Assembly: GCF_900129365.1 (NCBI RefSeq)
Contig: NZ_FQVM01000026.1
Location: 1-34,124 of the forward strand
Origin: Clostridium fallax
GTDB taxonomy: Bacteria; Bacillota; Clostridia; Clostridiales; Clostridiaceae
Reading direction: 5' to 3'
Length of the DNA stretch: 34,124 nt
This document shows, one piece after another, positions 9,254 through 17,992 of the stretch (positions are counted from its first letter, which is position 1; each line of letters opens with the position of its first letter). Both the position numbers and the translations under genes were made by a program. A model generated the notes under the pieces. The model had not been told where the DNA came from. It saw only the letters and a list, made by a program, of their open reading frames with translations, and did not search any database.

Positions 9254-10639
9254 TTATTCAGTAACTGTTTTTTCTTCAGTAATTATCTTTTCTTCAGTGG
9301 AATTTCTATTATACTTTTTAGTAAATACTATAAGTAATAAAATACTAGCAAATAAGTATAAGCCTGCAGCTATATAGTAAGCAGTTGCATATCCATTTTG
9401 GGTTTGTAGTAGATAATATCTTGCAAATAATCCAGCTATAATTCCTATTATAGAATTTGTAACTAATATAAGAGAATTATATGCAGGCACTAAGTTTTTA
9501 GGTACAAAAGTTAATGGTAAAGAACCTTGAATAGGAGCAGAAGCATTTGCAACCCCAGATCTTATAAATAAAATTATACCTATTGCCCAAGCTACATTTG
9601 AACCAAACATAGCACCATTAGCCATAACAACCATTAAAGGAGTACATAATATTGTTACTAATGCAATTGTTACTATAGATCCGAATTTCTTTTCAAGGTA
9701 TGGTGTACAAAAATATGCTAGAACCATAGCTAAAGTTTGGAATGTTATTATTGTAGAAACAACGCCTCTACTTATATGTAAAAAGTTATTTAAATATATT
9801 GGAAAGTATGGTGTTACAAGTAATGCACCGAATCTTATAAAGCCAAATATAACAACCCACATAATTACATACTTATTAGCAAATAATTTAAAGTCGAATT
9901 TTTTCTCAGCCTTTCTTGCTATAATTTCCTCCTCTGTTTCCCTATAATCTTCAACTTTTTCTTTTAAGAAGAATAAGCAAAATAAAGATAAAATTGTAAG
10001 TATTAATGCAATCCATAATACAAATCTATAAGATGATGTATAAGCGGATAATTGTGTTGGATTTAGTTCGCTTTGATGTTCTGATAGAGTAGCAGCATTA
10101 TCATAAGATACATTTAAAGATTTACTAAACTTCCAAACAACTATTTTACCATTTAAAAATGTTAATATAGATTGGCTAATTAAGTTACAATACATAACTC
10201 TTGCAAACATTGATGTTCTTTTAGTTTTAGGAGTATAAGAAGTAAACATTAAAGGATATATACAATCGTACATTGCAGCACCTATATTAACAAGTATATT
10301 AGCCAATAATATTACAGTTGGACTTTTACTATATATACACGCAAGTAAGCCACCAATTAATATTATTGGTGCAATAAGAATTATTTTTTTATATCCTACT
10401 TTATTTGTAAGTAAGAGTATAAGTGCAATTACAAAGGTTCCAATTGATGCATAAGCAGGAAGTGCTTTAACAACATCTGGAACAGTAAGATTTAGATAAG
10501 AAATATAAGAGTCATTAATTATACCCGTTACAGCGCCCATGAAGATATAACTTAAAATAAATATAGCACAGTTATATTTCCACCTTTTATTCCAAGTTTC
10601 ATCTTTGCTTGTTATTAGATTTAACAACTTTTCTTCCAT
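9254..10639 (-). CDS. MFS transporter, paralogue 1
   Basis: This is a 461-residue integral membrane protein with about 12 spans and the overall layout of the major facilitator superfamily. The halves are separated by a charged cytoplasmic loop around residues 225-250 ('LKEKVEDYRETEEE'). The start at 10639 is chosen over an upstream GTG because AAGGGAGC (10647-10654) lies between them, and because the resulting N-terminus (MEEKLLNLITSK) aligns with the paralogue's (MQEKLLNLITSK). It is about 90% identical to the next gene, with long identical stretches in the second half. The substrate is not recognisable. It is convergent with the sugar operon, so membership of that system is possible but not shown. 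Confidence 0.85.
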   Translation of the reverse strand: MEEKLLNLITSKDETWNKRWKYNCAIFILSYIFMGAVTGIINDSYISYLNLTVPDVVKALPAYASIGTFVIALILLLTNKVGYKKIILIAPIILIGGLLACIYSKSPTVILLANILVNIGAAMYDCIYPLMFTSYTPKTKRTSMFARVMYCNLISQSILTFLNGKIVVWKFSKSLNVSYDNAATLSEHQSELNPTQLSAYTSSYRFVLWIALILTILSLFCLFFLKEKVEDYRETEEEIIARKAEKKFDFKLFANKYVIMWVVIFGFIRFGALLVTPYFPIYLNNFLHISRGVVSTIITFQTLAMVLAYFCTPYLEKKFGSIVTIALVTILCTPLMVVMANGAMFGSNVAWAIGIILFIRSGVANASAPIQGSLPLTFVPKNLVPAYNSLILVTNSIIGIIAGLFARYYLLQTQNGYATAYYIAAGLYLFASILLLIVFTKKYNRNSTEEKIITEEKTVTE

Positions 10640-11013
10640 AAAGAATGCTCCCTTCACAATTTTAATTAATTTTATAAAATAATAATTTTGAAATTATATG
10701 GAATTTTATTGTAAAAATTTATATTTATAAATTAAGTAAACAATTAAAAATCTAATATTCTTTATGATAAATTAAGATAAATATAATATAATTAAATAAA
10801 ACTTATATGATTTTTAGAATAAATAAAGTTCTTTCAATAAAATTTACTCTATATAAATTTTATTGAAGTATATTGTGATATGGTGCTATTTAAAATACGA
10901 TTTATATTAAAAAGTTATTATGTAATAATTATCGAGTATATGCTAATTACTGGTATTTTATTGCTTAATCATATATCAATTTAAGGATATATAAAATATT
11001 ATTTATATCCTTT
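10640..11013. other. Intergenic region between the two MFS paralogues
   Basis: About 370 bases with very high A+T. The part next to 10640 must hold the promoter of paralogue 1, but no clear -35/-10 pair was found. Unlike paralogue 2, no cre site is visible. No coding potential was seen. Confidence 0.6.
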
Positions 11014-11051
11014 AAAAATACCACCAGCTAAGTTTAGCTGGTGGTATTTTT
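11014..11051. terminator. Strong terminator hairpin after MFS paralogue 2
   Basis: A 16-bp stem with core TACCACCAGCT (11019-11029) and AGCTGGTGGTA (11036-11046), a 6-base loop, and A/T runs on both sides. It directly abuts the stop codon of the MFS gene that ends at 11052. It is symmetrical, so it could act in both directions. Confidence 0.92.
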
Positions 11052-12431
11052 TTAAACTGGCTCTTTATCAAGTTCTATTTTATCATCATCTAAACTTCTA
11101 TTATATTTTTTATTAAATACTATAAGTAATACAATACTACAGAATAAGTATATTCCACCAGCTATGTAATAAGCATTTGCATAACCACTGTCAGTTTGAA
11201 GTAGATAATATCTTGCAAATAATCCAGCTATAATTCCTACAATTGAATTTGTAACTAATATAAGAGAATTATATGCAGGCACTAAGTTTTTAGGTACAAA
11301 AGTTAATGGTAAAGATCCCTCAATAGGAGCAGATGCATTTGCAACTCCAGATCTTAAAAATAATACTATACCTATTACCCAAGCTACATTTGAACCAAAC
11401 ATAGCACCATTAGCCATAACAACCATTAAAGGAGTACATAATATTGTTACTAATGCAATTGTTACTATGGAACCAAATTTCTTTTCAAGATATGGTGTAC
11501 AAAAATATGCTAAAACCATAGCTAAAGTTTGGAATGTTATTATTGTAGAAACAACTCCTCTACTTATATGTAAAAAGTTATTTAAATATATTGGGAAGTA
11601 TGGTGTTACAAGTAATGCACCAAATCTTATAATACCGAATATAACAACCCACATAATTACATATTTATTAGCAAATAATTTAAAGTCGAATTTTTTCTCT
11701 GCCTTTCTTGCTGCAATTTCCTCAGCTGTTTCTCTATAATCTTCAACTTTTTCTTTTAAGAAGAATAAACAAAATAAAGATAAAACTGTAAGTATTAATG
11801 CAATCCATAGTACAAATCTATAAGATGATGTATAAGCTGATAATTGAAGTGGAGTTAATTCACTTTGATGTTCTGATAGAGTAGCTGCATCACCATAGGA
11901 GATATTTAAGGAATTACTAAATTTCCAAACAACTATTTTACCATTTAAAAATGTTAATATAGATTGGCTAATTAAGTTACAATACATAACTCTTGCAAAC
12001 ATAGATGTTCTTTTATCCTTAGGAGTGTAAGAGGTAAACATTAAAGGATATATACAGTCGTACATTGCAGCACCTATATTAACAAGTATATTAGCAAATA
12101 ATATTACAGTTGGATTTTTGCTATATATACATGAAAATAAACCAACAATTAATATTATTGGTGCTAAAAGAACTATTTTTTTATATCCTACTTTATTTGT
12201 AAGTAAGAGTATAAGTGCAATTACAAAGGTTCCAATTGATGCATAAGCAGGAAGTGCTTTAACAACATCTGGAACAGTAAGATTTAAATAAGAAACATAA
12301 GAATCGTTAGTTATTCCTGTTACAGCGCCCATGAAGATATAACTTAAAATAAATATAGCACAGTTATATCTCCACCTTTTATCCCAAGTTTCATCTTTGC
12401 TTGTTATTAAGTTTAGTAGTTTTTCTTGCAT
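11052..12431 (-). CDS. MFS transporter, paralogue 2
   Basis: This 459-residue MFS permease with about 12 membrane spans is about 90% identical to the gene at 9254-10639. A block of roughly 80 residues starting at 'FGALLVTPYFPIYLNN' is identical. The differences cluster at the C-terminus and in the 'SNSLNISYGDAATLSEH' region, an extracytoplasmic loop before the central charged loop. A GGGGGG site (12438-12443) precedes the ATG. The promoter and cre site just upstream indicate CcpA repression, so the substrate is probably a carbon source (inference). The family is clear; the substrate is not recognised. Confidence 0.87.
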   Translation of the reverse strand: MQEKLLNLITSKDETWDKRWRYNCAIFILSYIFMGAVTGITNDSYVSYLNLTVPDVVKALPAYASIGTFVIALILLLTNKVGYKKIVLLAPIILIVGLFSCIYSKNPTVILFANILVNIGAAMYDCIYPLMFTSYTPKDKRTSMFARVMYCNLISQSILTFLNGKIVVWKFSNSLNISYGDAATLSEHQSELTPLQLSAYTSSYRFVLWIALILTVLSLFCLFFLKEKVEDYRETAEEIAARKAEKKFDFKLFANKYVIMWVVIFGIIRFGALLVTPYFPIYLNNFLHISRGVVSTIITFQTLAMVLAYFCTPYLEKKFGSIVTIALVTILCTPLMVVMANGAMFGSNVAWVIGIVLFLRSGVANASAPIEGSLPLTFVPKNLVPAYNSLILVTNSIVGIIAGLFARYYLLQTDSGYANAYYIAGGIYLFCSIVLLIVFNKKYNRSLDDDKIELDKEPV

Positions 12432-12453
12432 TAAAAGCCCCCCTCAATAAATT

Positions 12454-12468
12454 TGATTACGTTTACAA
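12454..12468 (-). promoter_or_regulatory. cre site (CcpA) for MFS paralogue 2
   Basis: The minus strand reads TTGTAAACGTAATCA, matching WTGNAANCGNWNNCW at every defined position. It begins just downstream of the predicted -10 box (12473-12478) and so covers the expected transcription start, a position from which CcpA normally represses. Confidence 0.7.
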
Positions 12469-12472
12469 TATC

Positions 12473-12502
12473 ATAATAGTCCAAATTTTTAGAATAATCC
12501 AA
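12473..12502 (-). promoter_or_regulatory. Sigma-A promoter of MFS paralogue 2
   Basis: On the minus strand, -35 TTGGAT (12497-12502) and -10 TATTAT (12473-12478) are separated by 18 bases. They lie about 45 bases before the start codon and directly precede the cre site. Confidence 0.5.
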
Positions 12503-13440
12503 AACATTAAAAATTCTATTATAAAAAAATTCATTTATAAATTAACAAAACATACAAATATTTCATATTTTAATGATAAGTTAAAAAAAAAATAATATGT
12601 TTAAATAAATTTTTATATTTTTTTATATATAAATAAAAATTTATTAGAATATTTTATTTTGAAAGGATTGAAGATGATTTTTAAGCTAATTGCCTTATTT
12701 TTTTTAAATAAATCCATATATCTTTAGAAAGCATTAATCTATATAGAATTTATTATAAACTCTCAAACATATTAAATTTATTAAAAATTAATTTTTTAAA
12801 TTTAATTTAATGTTTTTGTAAATATATACAAAAATATTTTTATAATAAATTTTAACTAAAAAATAATATTTTTTTATACATATGAATTTTATAATTATAA
12901 ATAATTCATTTAAAAAGTAGAGCTTTTTATAAGTAAGAAATAAATCATTTAATAAATGGGATATTTGAAAAAATAGATAATGAACAGAAAAAATTTGTAA
13001 AAGAGTTATAGAAAATAAGTTGTTAAAGTGTATACTAATACAATATAATGAAAAATCCCTTTGAAAAATATAGAAATTAAGTGAATTAATAATATATAGG
13101 GAGATTATAAAATATATTATGTAATAAAAGATAATATACAAGTTAAAAGAACAATTAAACAATTTGATATATTTTTTTAAGAATACTATTTTTGTTGATT
13201 ACATATTTTGATTTAGACTTTGATTATTAAGTAGGATTTAGATAGATAGAATTAGGAAGTGCAAAAAATAAATTTAATTTAAAAATATTCAATATTATTT
13301 AATATTTTAACAAAAAATGATACAATAAAAAGTGGAATAAAATGGAGATATAAAGAAATTAATATTAAATCAATAATTTGTTTGCAAAATTAAATGTTAT
13401 AAATTTAACAAATCATTAACTTAAAGAAAAATATTTAATT
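12503..13440. other. Long AT-rich region without a gene
   Basis: More than 900 bases with no credible gene. The only longer open frame (minus strand, 12788-13162) encodes a repetitive Ile/Phe/Tyr-rich product with no RBS, as expected by chance in such DNA. On the plus strand, near 12960-13190, short stop-interrupted stretches with charged, protein-like composition ('IDNEQKKFVKEL', 'MKNPFEKYR') could be the residue of a decayed gene, but no family can be named. The right end must contain the PucR gene's promoter; no convincing one was found. Confidence 0.5.
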
Positions 13441-13464
13441 TCTTAGATAAAAAGGAGTGAACTT

Positions 13465-14670
13465 ATGACTTTTTGTTGTAGAGACTTATCTAATCTTAAA
13501 CATTTTTCAAAGGCGACTTTATTAGCTGGAGAAGGAGGTTTAAATAATGAAATCTCTTGGCCTTATGTAAGAACTACTGAATCTATTTCAGAGTGGCTTT
13601 ATGGAGGGGAACTTTTATTTGTTATATATAAAGATAATAAAAAAGATGATGAAAATCTTTATATGCTTTTAGAAGAATCTATAGAAAAAAAGCTTTCTGG
13701 AATTGTAATTTTAATAGATAATAATTATATAAGTAGTATATCAGAAAAAATGATCAATAGAGCTAATGAAGAAAATTTACCTTTATTTATAATGCCTTGG
13801 GATATTAAATTAATAGATATTATACAGGAAATTTTCTTTAAGATAGAGCAAAAGAGAGAAGAATCTAAAAATGCTAAGCATTTTTTTGAATCACTTCTTT
13901 TTTCTCAAGATCAATTATGTGAAGATGCTAATGGTCTTGCTGAATTTCATAATATAAAATTAAGACCTTATCATTACATATCAATGATAAAAATGAAAAA
14001 GATATCTAATACAACATCTAATGAATCAGAAAAGTTAAATAAAGATATAATTAATTTTTTGGAAGAGGTTTTAAATAATGATAATTATACTTTAATACAT
14101 ATGGAGTATGCTAATTATTTAATGATTTTAATTTTTGCTAATAATCATGAAGATGCAAAGAATTCAACTAGGTTTGTTGAAGATATTTTTAAGTTTATAA
14201 GTTCTAAGTATCAAAACATAGATATGAATTTAAGTTTTAGTAGAATTAGAAATACAAATTCTGAAATAAAAGCAAGTTACAAAGAAGCGTTAAAAGCTTC
14301 TTCGATGATTGGTATATATAATAAGGATTCAAAAATTATTAAATATAGTGAATTAGGTATTTTAAGATTATTTGTTGAATTAGCTGATACTAAAGATATA
14401 TGGCAATATTGCTATGAAAATCTAGGACCTATTTTAGAGTATGATAAAAATCATGGAATGGATTTAATAGGAACTTTAAAATGTTATTTTAAGAATAATA
14501 GGCATTTAGTAAAAACTTCACAGGAACTTTTTATTCATAGAAATACATTGCTTTATAGATTATCAACTATAAAAAATCTTTTAAACAAAGATCTAAACGA
14601 TGCCATGGTGGATTTAGAACTTTTTAATAGTATATTAATTTATGAATTTTTAACTTTAAAGAATAAATGA
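13465..14670 (+). CDS. PucR-family transcriptional regulator
   Basis: This 401-residue regulator has the full PucR/CdaR architecture. The N-terminal purine-catabolism-type PucR sensor covers about residues 8-125 ('LLAGEGGLNNEISWPYVR', 'LYGGELLFV'). A degenerate GGDEF-like CdaR middle domain covers about 150-290. A C-terminal PucR HTH follows at about 335-395 ('LKCYFKNNRHLVKTSQELFI', then 'HRNTLLYRL'). An AAGGAGTG site precedes the ATG. Relatives control purine, ureide and amino-acid catabolism and often respond to nitrogenous ring compounds. It is convergent with the transporter/creatininase operon and close to the CodA-like deaminase, so it is the likely regulator of that locus (inference). 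Confidence 0.9.
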   Translation: MTFCCRDLSNLKHFSKATLLAGEGGLNNEISWPYVRTTESISEWLYGGELLFVIYKDNKKDDENLYMLLEESIEKKLSGIVILIDNNYISSISEKMINRANEENLPLFIMPWDIKLIDIIQEIFFKIEQKREESKNAKHFFESLLFSQDQLCEDANGLAEFHNIKLRPYHYISMIKMKKISNTTSNESEKLNKDIINFLEEVLNNDNYTLIHMEYANYLMILIFANNHEDAKNSTRFVEDIFKFISSKYQNIDMNLSFSRIRNTNSEIKASYKEALKASSMIGIYNKDSKIIKYSELGILRLFVELADTKDIWQYCYENLGPILEYDKNHGMDLIGTLKCYFKNNRHLVKTSQELFIHRNTLLYRLSTIKNLLNKDLNDAMVDLELFNSILIYEFLTLKNK

Positions 14671-14699
14671 AAGCCTGTGACAATTTGTCACAGACTTTC
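14669..14699. terminator. Bidirectional terminator containing a stop codon
   Basis: The inverted repeat GAAAG.CTGTGACAA / TTGTCACAG.CTTTC has one internal mismatch. It begins at the PucR stop codon, and the stop codon of the convergent transporter (14688-14690) lies inside the hairpin. There is no long T run, so its strength is uncertain. Confidence 0.6.
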
Positions 14700-15632
14700 A
14701 GATTCTTTATACTTAATAAAGGATTTTTTATCTTTTTTAGAAGATACTTTTTCTTTTGCAAAGGATAAGGTTAAAACTCCTGCAAAAATTAATATACATG
14801 CAACTATTTTTATTAATGTGATTTTTTCTCCAAGTAGTATTGCTCCAAAAATTACACTTGTTATAGGTTCAAAGGTGCTAATAACAGCAGCTTCACTTGC
14901 TCCTATATTTTTTATACCAACTTGTAATAAGGATAGAGCAACAACTGTACATAGGAATGCAAAGATTGCAGATATAGTCCATGCTTTAGTTGTTAATGAA
15001 GATAAAACAAGTTGTTTTGTAATTGCGCCATATAAAAGCATACCAATAGTTGAAGAAATAGCTACATAAAACGTTATTTTAAAAGGAGGTTCTCCCTTTA
15101 ACCCACTTTTATCCATAAATATTATATAGAATGCATAAAATACTCCTGAGGCTATTGCTAAAAACAAACCTAGTAATGTGCTAGAACCAATAGATGCAGA
15201 AGTTAATGCAGTTATAAAAAAGCATCCTATACCAGACATTGCAATAATTAATGCCATAATTTTTTGTTTACTTAACTTTTCATGAAAAAATATAACACAT
15301 CCAAGTGTTACAAATATGGGATAAGTAAAATGTATTGGAGTTACAATTCCTACGTCTATGTAAGAAAAGGCCATATTTAACATTAATGTTGTAAGTGCGT
15401 TTCCAATAAAACCTAGTATTATTAAGTTTTTAAGCTGTTTTTTAGTTACTTTTAAATCAATTTTTAACATTAAAATTATAATCAATAAAAATGGTAAACT
15501 TAAAAAATTTCTTAAAAAAGTTAGTGTTACAGGATTACTTCCCTCAAGACCATAAGTCATAGGGCCAAGAGTAAAAGCAAATCCAAAGGTAATAGAGGAT
15601 AACATTGTAAGAATTATTCCTTTAGTTTTCAT
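14688..15632 (-). CDS. EamA/DMT-family transporter
   Basis: This 314-residue membrane protein has ten predicted spans in two EamA repeats (about residues 5-140 and 150-285), as in the drug/metabolite transporter superfamily. Typical features are 'LRNFLSLPFLLIIILML' in the first repeat and 'SEAAVISTFEPITSVIFGAILLGE' in the second. The C-terminal tail is basic and cytoplasmic ('KEKVSSKKDKKSF'). TAGGGAT precedes the ATG. It lies 36 bases downstream of the creatininase-like gene on the same strand, so the two are very likely one operon. The transporter may carry the enzyme's substrate or product (inference); DMT proteins are often exporters, and the direction cannot be read from sequence. Confidence 0.88.
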   Translation of the reverse strand: MKTKGIILTMLSSITFGFAFTLGPMTYGLEGSNPVTLTFLRNFLSLPFLLIIILMLKIDLKVTKKQLKNLIILGFIGNALTTLMLNMAFSYIDVGIVTPIHFTYPIFVTLGCVIFFHEKLSKQKIMALIIAMSGIGCFFITALTSASIGSSTLLGLFLAIASGVFYAFYIIFMDKSGLKGEPPFKITFYVAISSTIGMLLYGAITKQLVLSSLTTKAWTISAIFAFLCTVVALSLLQVGIKNIGASEAAVISTFEPITSVIFGAILLGEKITLIKIVACILIFAGVLTLSFAKEKVSSKKDKKSFIKYKESESL

Positions 15633-15668
15633 AATATCCCTACTTTTTGTATAAATTTATTATAAATT

Positions 15669-16424
15669 TTATTTAAAAGCTTCATCAATAATTTTAATAA
15701 TGTTTGGTATAACATCATCAACAATTATTTTTCCTCTTTCTGCTGAAGAAGATTTAGCTGATGCAAGGATTCCGGTTTCAGGGACTATATCCTTTTCTAT
15801 AGGATATTTATAGTAAGTAGCTGGGCTTGCATTTTCTGTATCTAAAATTTTATCTTCTCTAACTAATTCTGGAGCAAAATACATCATTAATGAGGTCTCT
15901 GTTACAGCAGCATGCTCTAGAGCCCAACCTGGGAATGGAACTTCATCAAAAACTTTATCAATTACATCTGGTGACATAGGATCCCACCAATTAGTAAGAA
16001 GAATTTGAACTTTATCTCCATATTTTGCAGAGCATAAATCCATAGCTTCAACAATAAAAGCTTCATTTTCAAAGTGAGCACTTAAAATAAATATCTTTGT
16101 AAATCCATCACGAACAAATTCATCAATTATATCCATTACTAGAGCTTGAAGGGTAGCTCCGTTTAAGTCTATAGTTCCAGGAAATAATGGGCCACCACCA
16201 CTTAATGGTTTTGATTTATATCCATAGGAAATTGCAGGAGCAACTACACCATTGATTTTTTCTGCTATACGATAAGCAAAACCATTTGCAAGTACAGTAT
16301 CTACACAAGTAGGTAGATGAGGACCATGTTGTTCTGTAGATCCTATTGGTAAGATTATTATATCATCTTTTTTCTTTGCAAATTCTTTCCAAGTCATGTT
16401 TTCCATTTTTACATTTTCATACAT
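15669..16424 (-). CDS. Creatininase-family amidohydrolase, probable creatinine amidohydrolase
   Basis: This 251-residue cytoplasmic metalloenzyme would interconvert creatinine and creatine. The start at 16424 is chosen because AAGGAGA lies just upstream of it; a longer open frame to 16481 lacks a site. All binuclear metal ligands of Pseudomonas creatininase are present: Glu31 and His33 in 'GSTEQHGPH', Asp42, His117 and Glu119 in 'SAHFEN'. The substrate-site residues Trp147 ('NWWD'), Trp167, Glu170 and His171 ('GWALEH') are spaced as Trp154/Trp174/Glu177/His178 of that enzyme. The 'YGYKSKPLSGGG' segment is also shared. One difference is Phe118 where Tyr is usual. Other family members open different cyclic amides, but the aromatic pocket favours creatinine. 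No creatinase is nearby. Confidence 0.85.
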   Translation of the reverse strand: MYENVKMENMTWKEFAKKKDDIIILPIGSTEQHGPHLPTCVDTVLANGFAYRIAEKINGVVAPAISYGYKSKPLSGGGPLFPGTIDLNGATLQALVMDIIDEFVRDGFTKIFILSAHFENEAFIVEAMDLCSAKYGDKVQILLTNWWDPMSPDVIDKVFDEVPFPGWALEHAAVTETSLMMYFAPELVREDKILDTENASPATYYKYPIEKDIVPETGILASAKSSSAERGKIIVDDVIPNIIKIIDEAFK

Positions 16425-16497
16425 AATAACGTCTCCTTTTCCTGTCTTTAAATTATTTTTTATAAAATAAATATTTAACAATTTTCATTATGGTCAC

Positions 16498-16526
16498 AGT
16501 ATACTATTAGAATATATCACATACAA
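16498..16526 (-). promoter_or_regulatory. Sigma-A promoter of the creatininase/transporter operon
   Basis: On the minus strand, -35 TTGTAT (16521-16526) and -10 TATACT (16498-16503) are separated by exactly 17 bases, about 75 bases before the creatininase start. The region shared with the divergent deaminase gene also holds several TTGTAC/TACAAT-type partial dyads (16521-16531, 16599-16612) that could be regulator sites. Confidence 0.65.
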
Positions 16527-16710
16527 TGTACAAAAAATACAAATATAAGTGTAAAAATATGTTCTATATACATACAATTTTATTAAAGTATTCTTGTACA
16601 ATTAATACAATGATTACATACTAATTTTATGTTAAACTTCCTTTATTGATAAGTGGTTACTAGGTAAAATTTTTAATAATTTAAGTAAAAACTGAAGGGA
16701 GATTATTTAA

Positions 16711-17973
16711 ATGAAAGCTATTCTATTTAAAAATGCTAGATTAAAAGGAAAAGAAGCATTAGTTGATTTACTTGTTGAAGATGGAGTTTATAAAGAGATA
16801 GGACCTAATCTTTCAGACAAATATAAAGATGTAGAAAAATATGATTTAAAAGGTGACCTTGTGGTTCCACCTTATGTAGATCCTCATATACATTTAGATT
16901 ATGTTTATACAGCTCGTATGCCTGGTGCAAATAATGGAACAGGTACTCTTTTTGAAGGAATTCAAAGATGGTCAGAAACTAAAGGAAATATGACTGTGGA
17001 AGAAGTAAAAGAACGTGCTAGAATTGCTTTAAAAAAGGAAATATTATATGGAACTCAATATCTTAGAACTCATGTTGATGTAACAGATCCAAAGTTTACT
17101 TGTTTAAAGGCTATTATGGAACTAAAAGAAGAGGTAAAAGACATTGTTGATATACAAATAATAGCTTTTCCACAGGAAGGAATGTATTCATATAAAAATG
17201 GAGATAAATTGGTAGAAGAAGCATTAAAAATGGGAGCAGATGTAGTAGGAGGTATTCCTCATTTTGAATTTACAAGAGAAATGGGAGAAAAATCAGTTAA
17301 AAAGACTGTAGAACTTGCTATGAAATATAATAAGTTAATTGATATTCACTGTGATGAAACTGATGATGAGCAATCAAGATTTGTAGAATTATTAGCAGCG
17401 GAAGTTTATATGAATGGAATAGGAGAGCTTACAACAGCAAGCCATGCTTGTGCAATGGGTTCATATAATAATGCCTATGCCTTTAAATTATTTAAACTTT
17501 TAAAACTTGCAAATATGAACTTTATATCATGTCCTACTGAAAATATCCATCTTCAAGGAAGATATGATACATATCCAAAGAGAAGAGGACTTACAAGAGT
17601 TAAGGAATTAAATGATGCTGGAATAAATGTTTGTTTTGCACAGGATTCAATTTCAGACCCATGGTATCCATTAGGAAATGGTAATTTAATGAATATATTA
17701 GATTTTGGAATTCATATTTGTCATATGATGTCTTTTGATGAGATAAATAATGCATTAGATTTAATAACAACTAATGGGGCAAAAACTCTTCATATACAAG
17801 ATAAATATGGAATAGAAGTAGGAAAAGATGCAAACTTTATAGTATTAAATGCTAAAAATGAATTTGATGCAATTATTGAAAGAGTAGGAATTAACTGCTC
17901 TGTTAGAAGGGGAGAGTTCCTATTTAAAAGAAAACCAGAAGTAATTGATACAAGTATTTCTCTATTAAAATAA
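16711..17973 (+). CDS. codA: CodA-like amidohydrolase (cytosine/creatinine deaminase family)
   Basis: This 420-residue TIM-barrel metal-dependent deaminase aligns with E. coli cytosine deaminase over its whole length. Metal and catalytic residues are present: His59 and His61 ('PHIHLDY'), Gln155 ('FPQEG'), His213 and Glu216 ('DIHCDETDDEQSRF'), His245 ('ASHACAM') and Asp312. The substrate-pocket loop differs: E. coli HDDVFDPW is QDSISDPW here, so the specificity residue equivalent to Asp314 is Ser313 and Phe316 is Ser315. Creatinine deaminases belong to this family, and the divergent neighbour is a creatininase, so creatinine to N-methylhydantoin plus ammonia is a serious alternative to cytosine to uracil. 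GGGAG precedes the ATG; a strong terminator follows. Confidence 0.88.
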   Translation: MKAILFKNARLKGKEALVDLLVEDGVYKEIGPNLSDKYKDVEKYDLKGDLVVPPYVDPHIHLDYVYTARMPGANNGTGTLFEGIQRWSETKGNMTVEEVKERARIALKKEILYGTQYLRTHVDVTDPKFTCLKAIMELKEEVKDIVDIQIIAFPQEGMYSYKNGDKLVEEALKMGADVVGGIPHFEFTREMGEKSVKKTVELAMKYNKLIDIHCDETDDEQSRFVELLAAEVYMNGIGELTTASHACAMGSYNNAYAFKLFKLLKLANMNFISCPTENIHLQGRYDTYPKRRGLTRVKELNDAGINVCFAQDSISDPWYPLGNGNLMNILDFGIHICHMMSFDEINNALDLITTNGAKTLHIQDKYGIEVGKDANFIVLNAKNEFDAIIERVGINCSVRRGEFLFKRKPEVIDTSISLLK

Positions 17974-17992
17974 TATTAATAAAATAATATTT

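Noticed and set aside
11467..11739. Open frame antisense to MFS paralogue 2
   Set aside because: Shadow of the conserved transporter coding sequence.
12401..12595. Plus-strand open frame of 64 codons across the MFS paralogue 2 start
   Set aside because: Overlaps the promoter and cre site of the real gene and has no start signals.
12788..13162. Open frame of 124 codons on the minus strand rich in Ile, Phe and Tyr
   Set aside because: No ribosome binding site, repetitive composition expected from AT-rich DNA, no recognisable domain.
14677..15069. Open frame of 130 codons antisense to the DMT transporter
   Set aside because: Hydrophobic shadow of the membrane protein on the other strand; no RBS.
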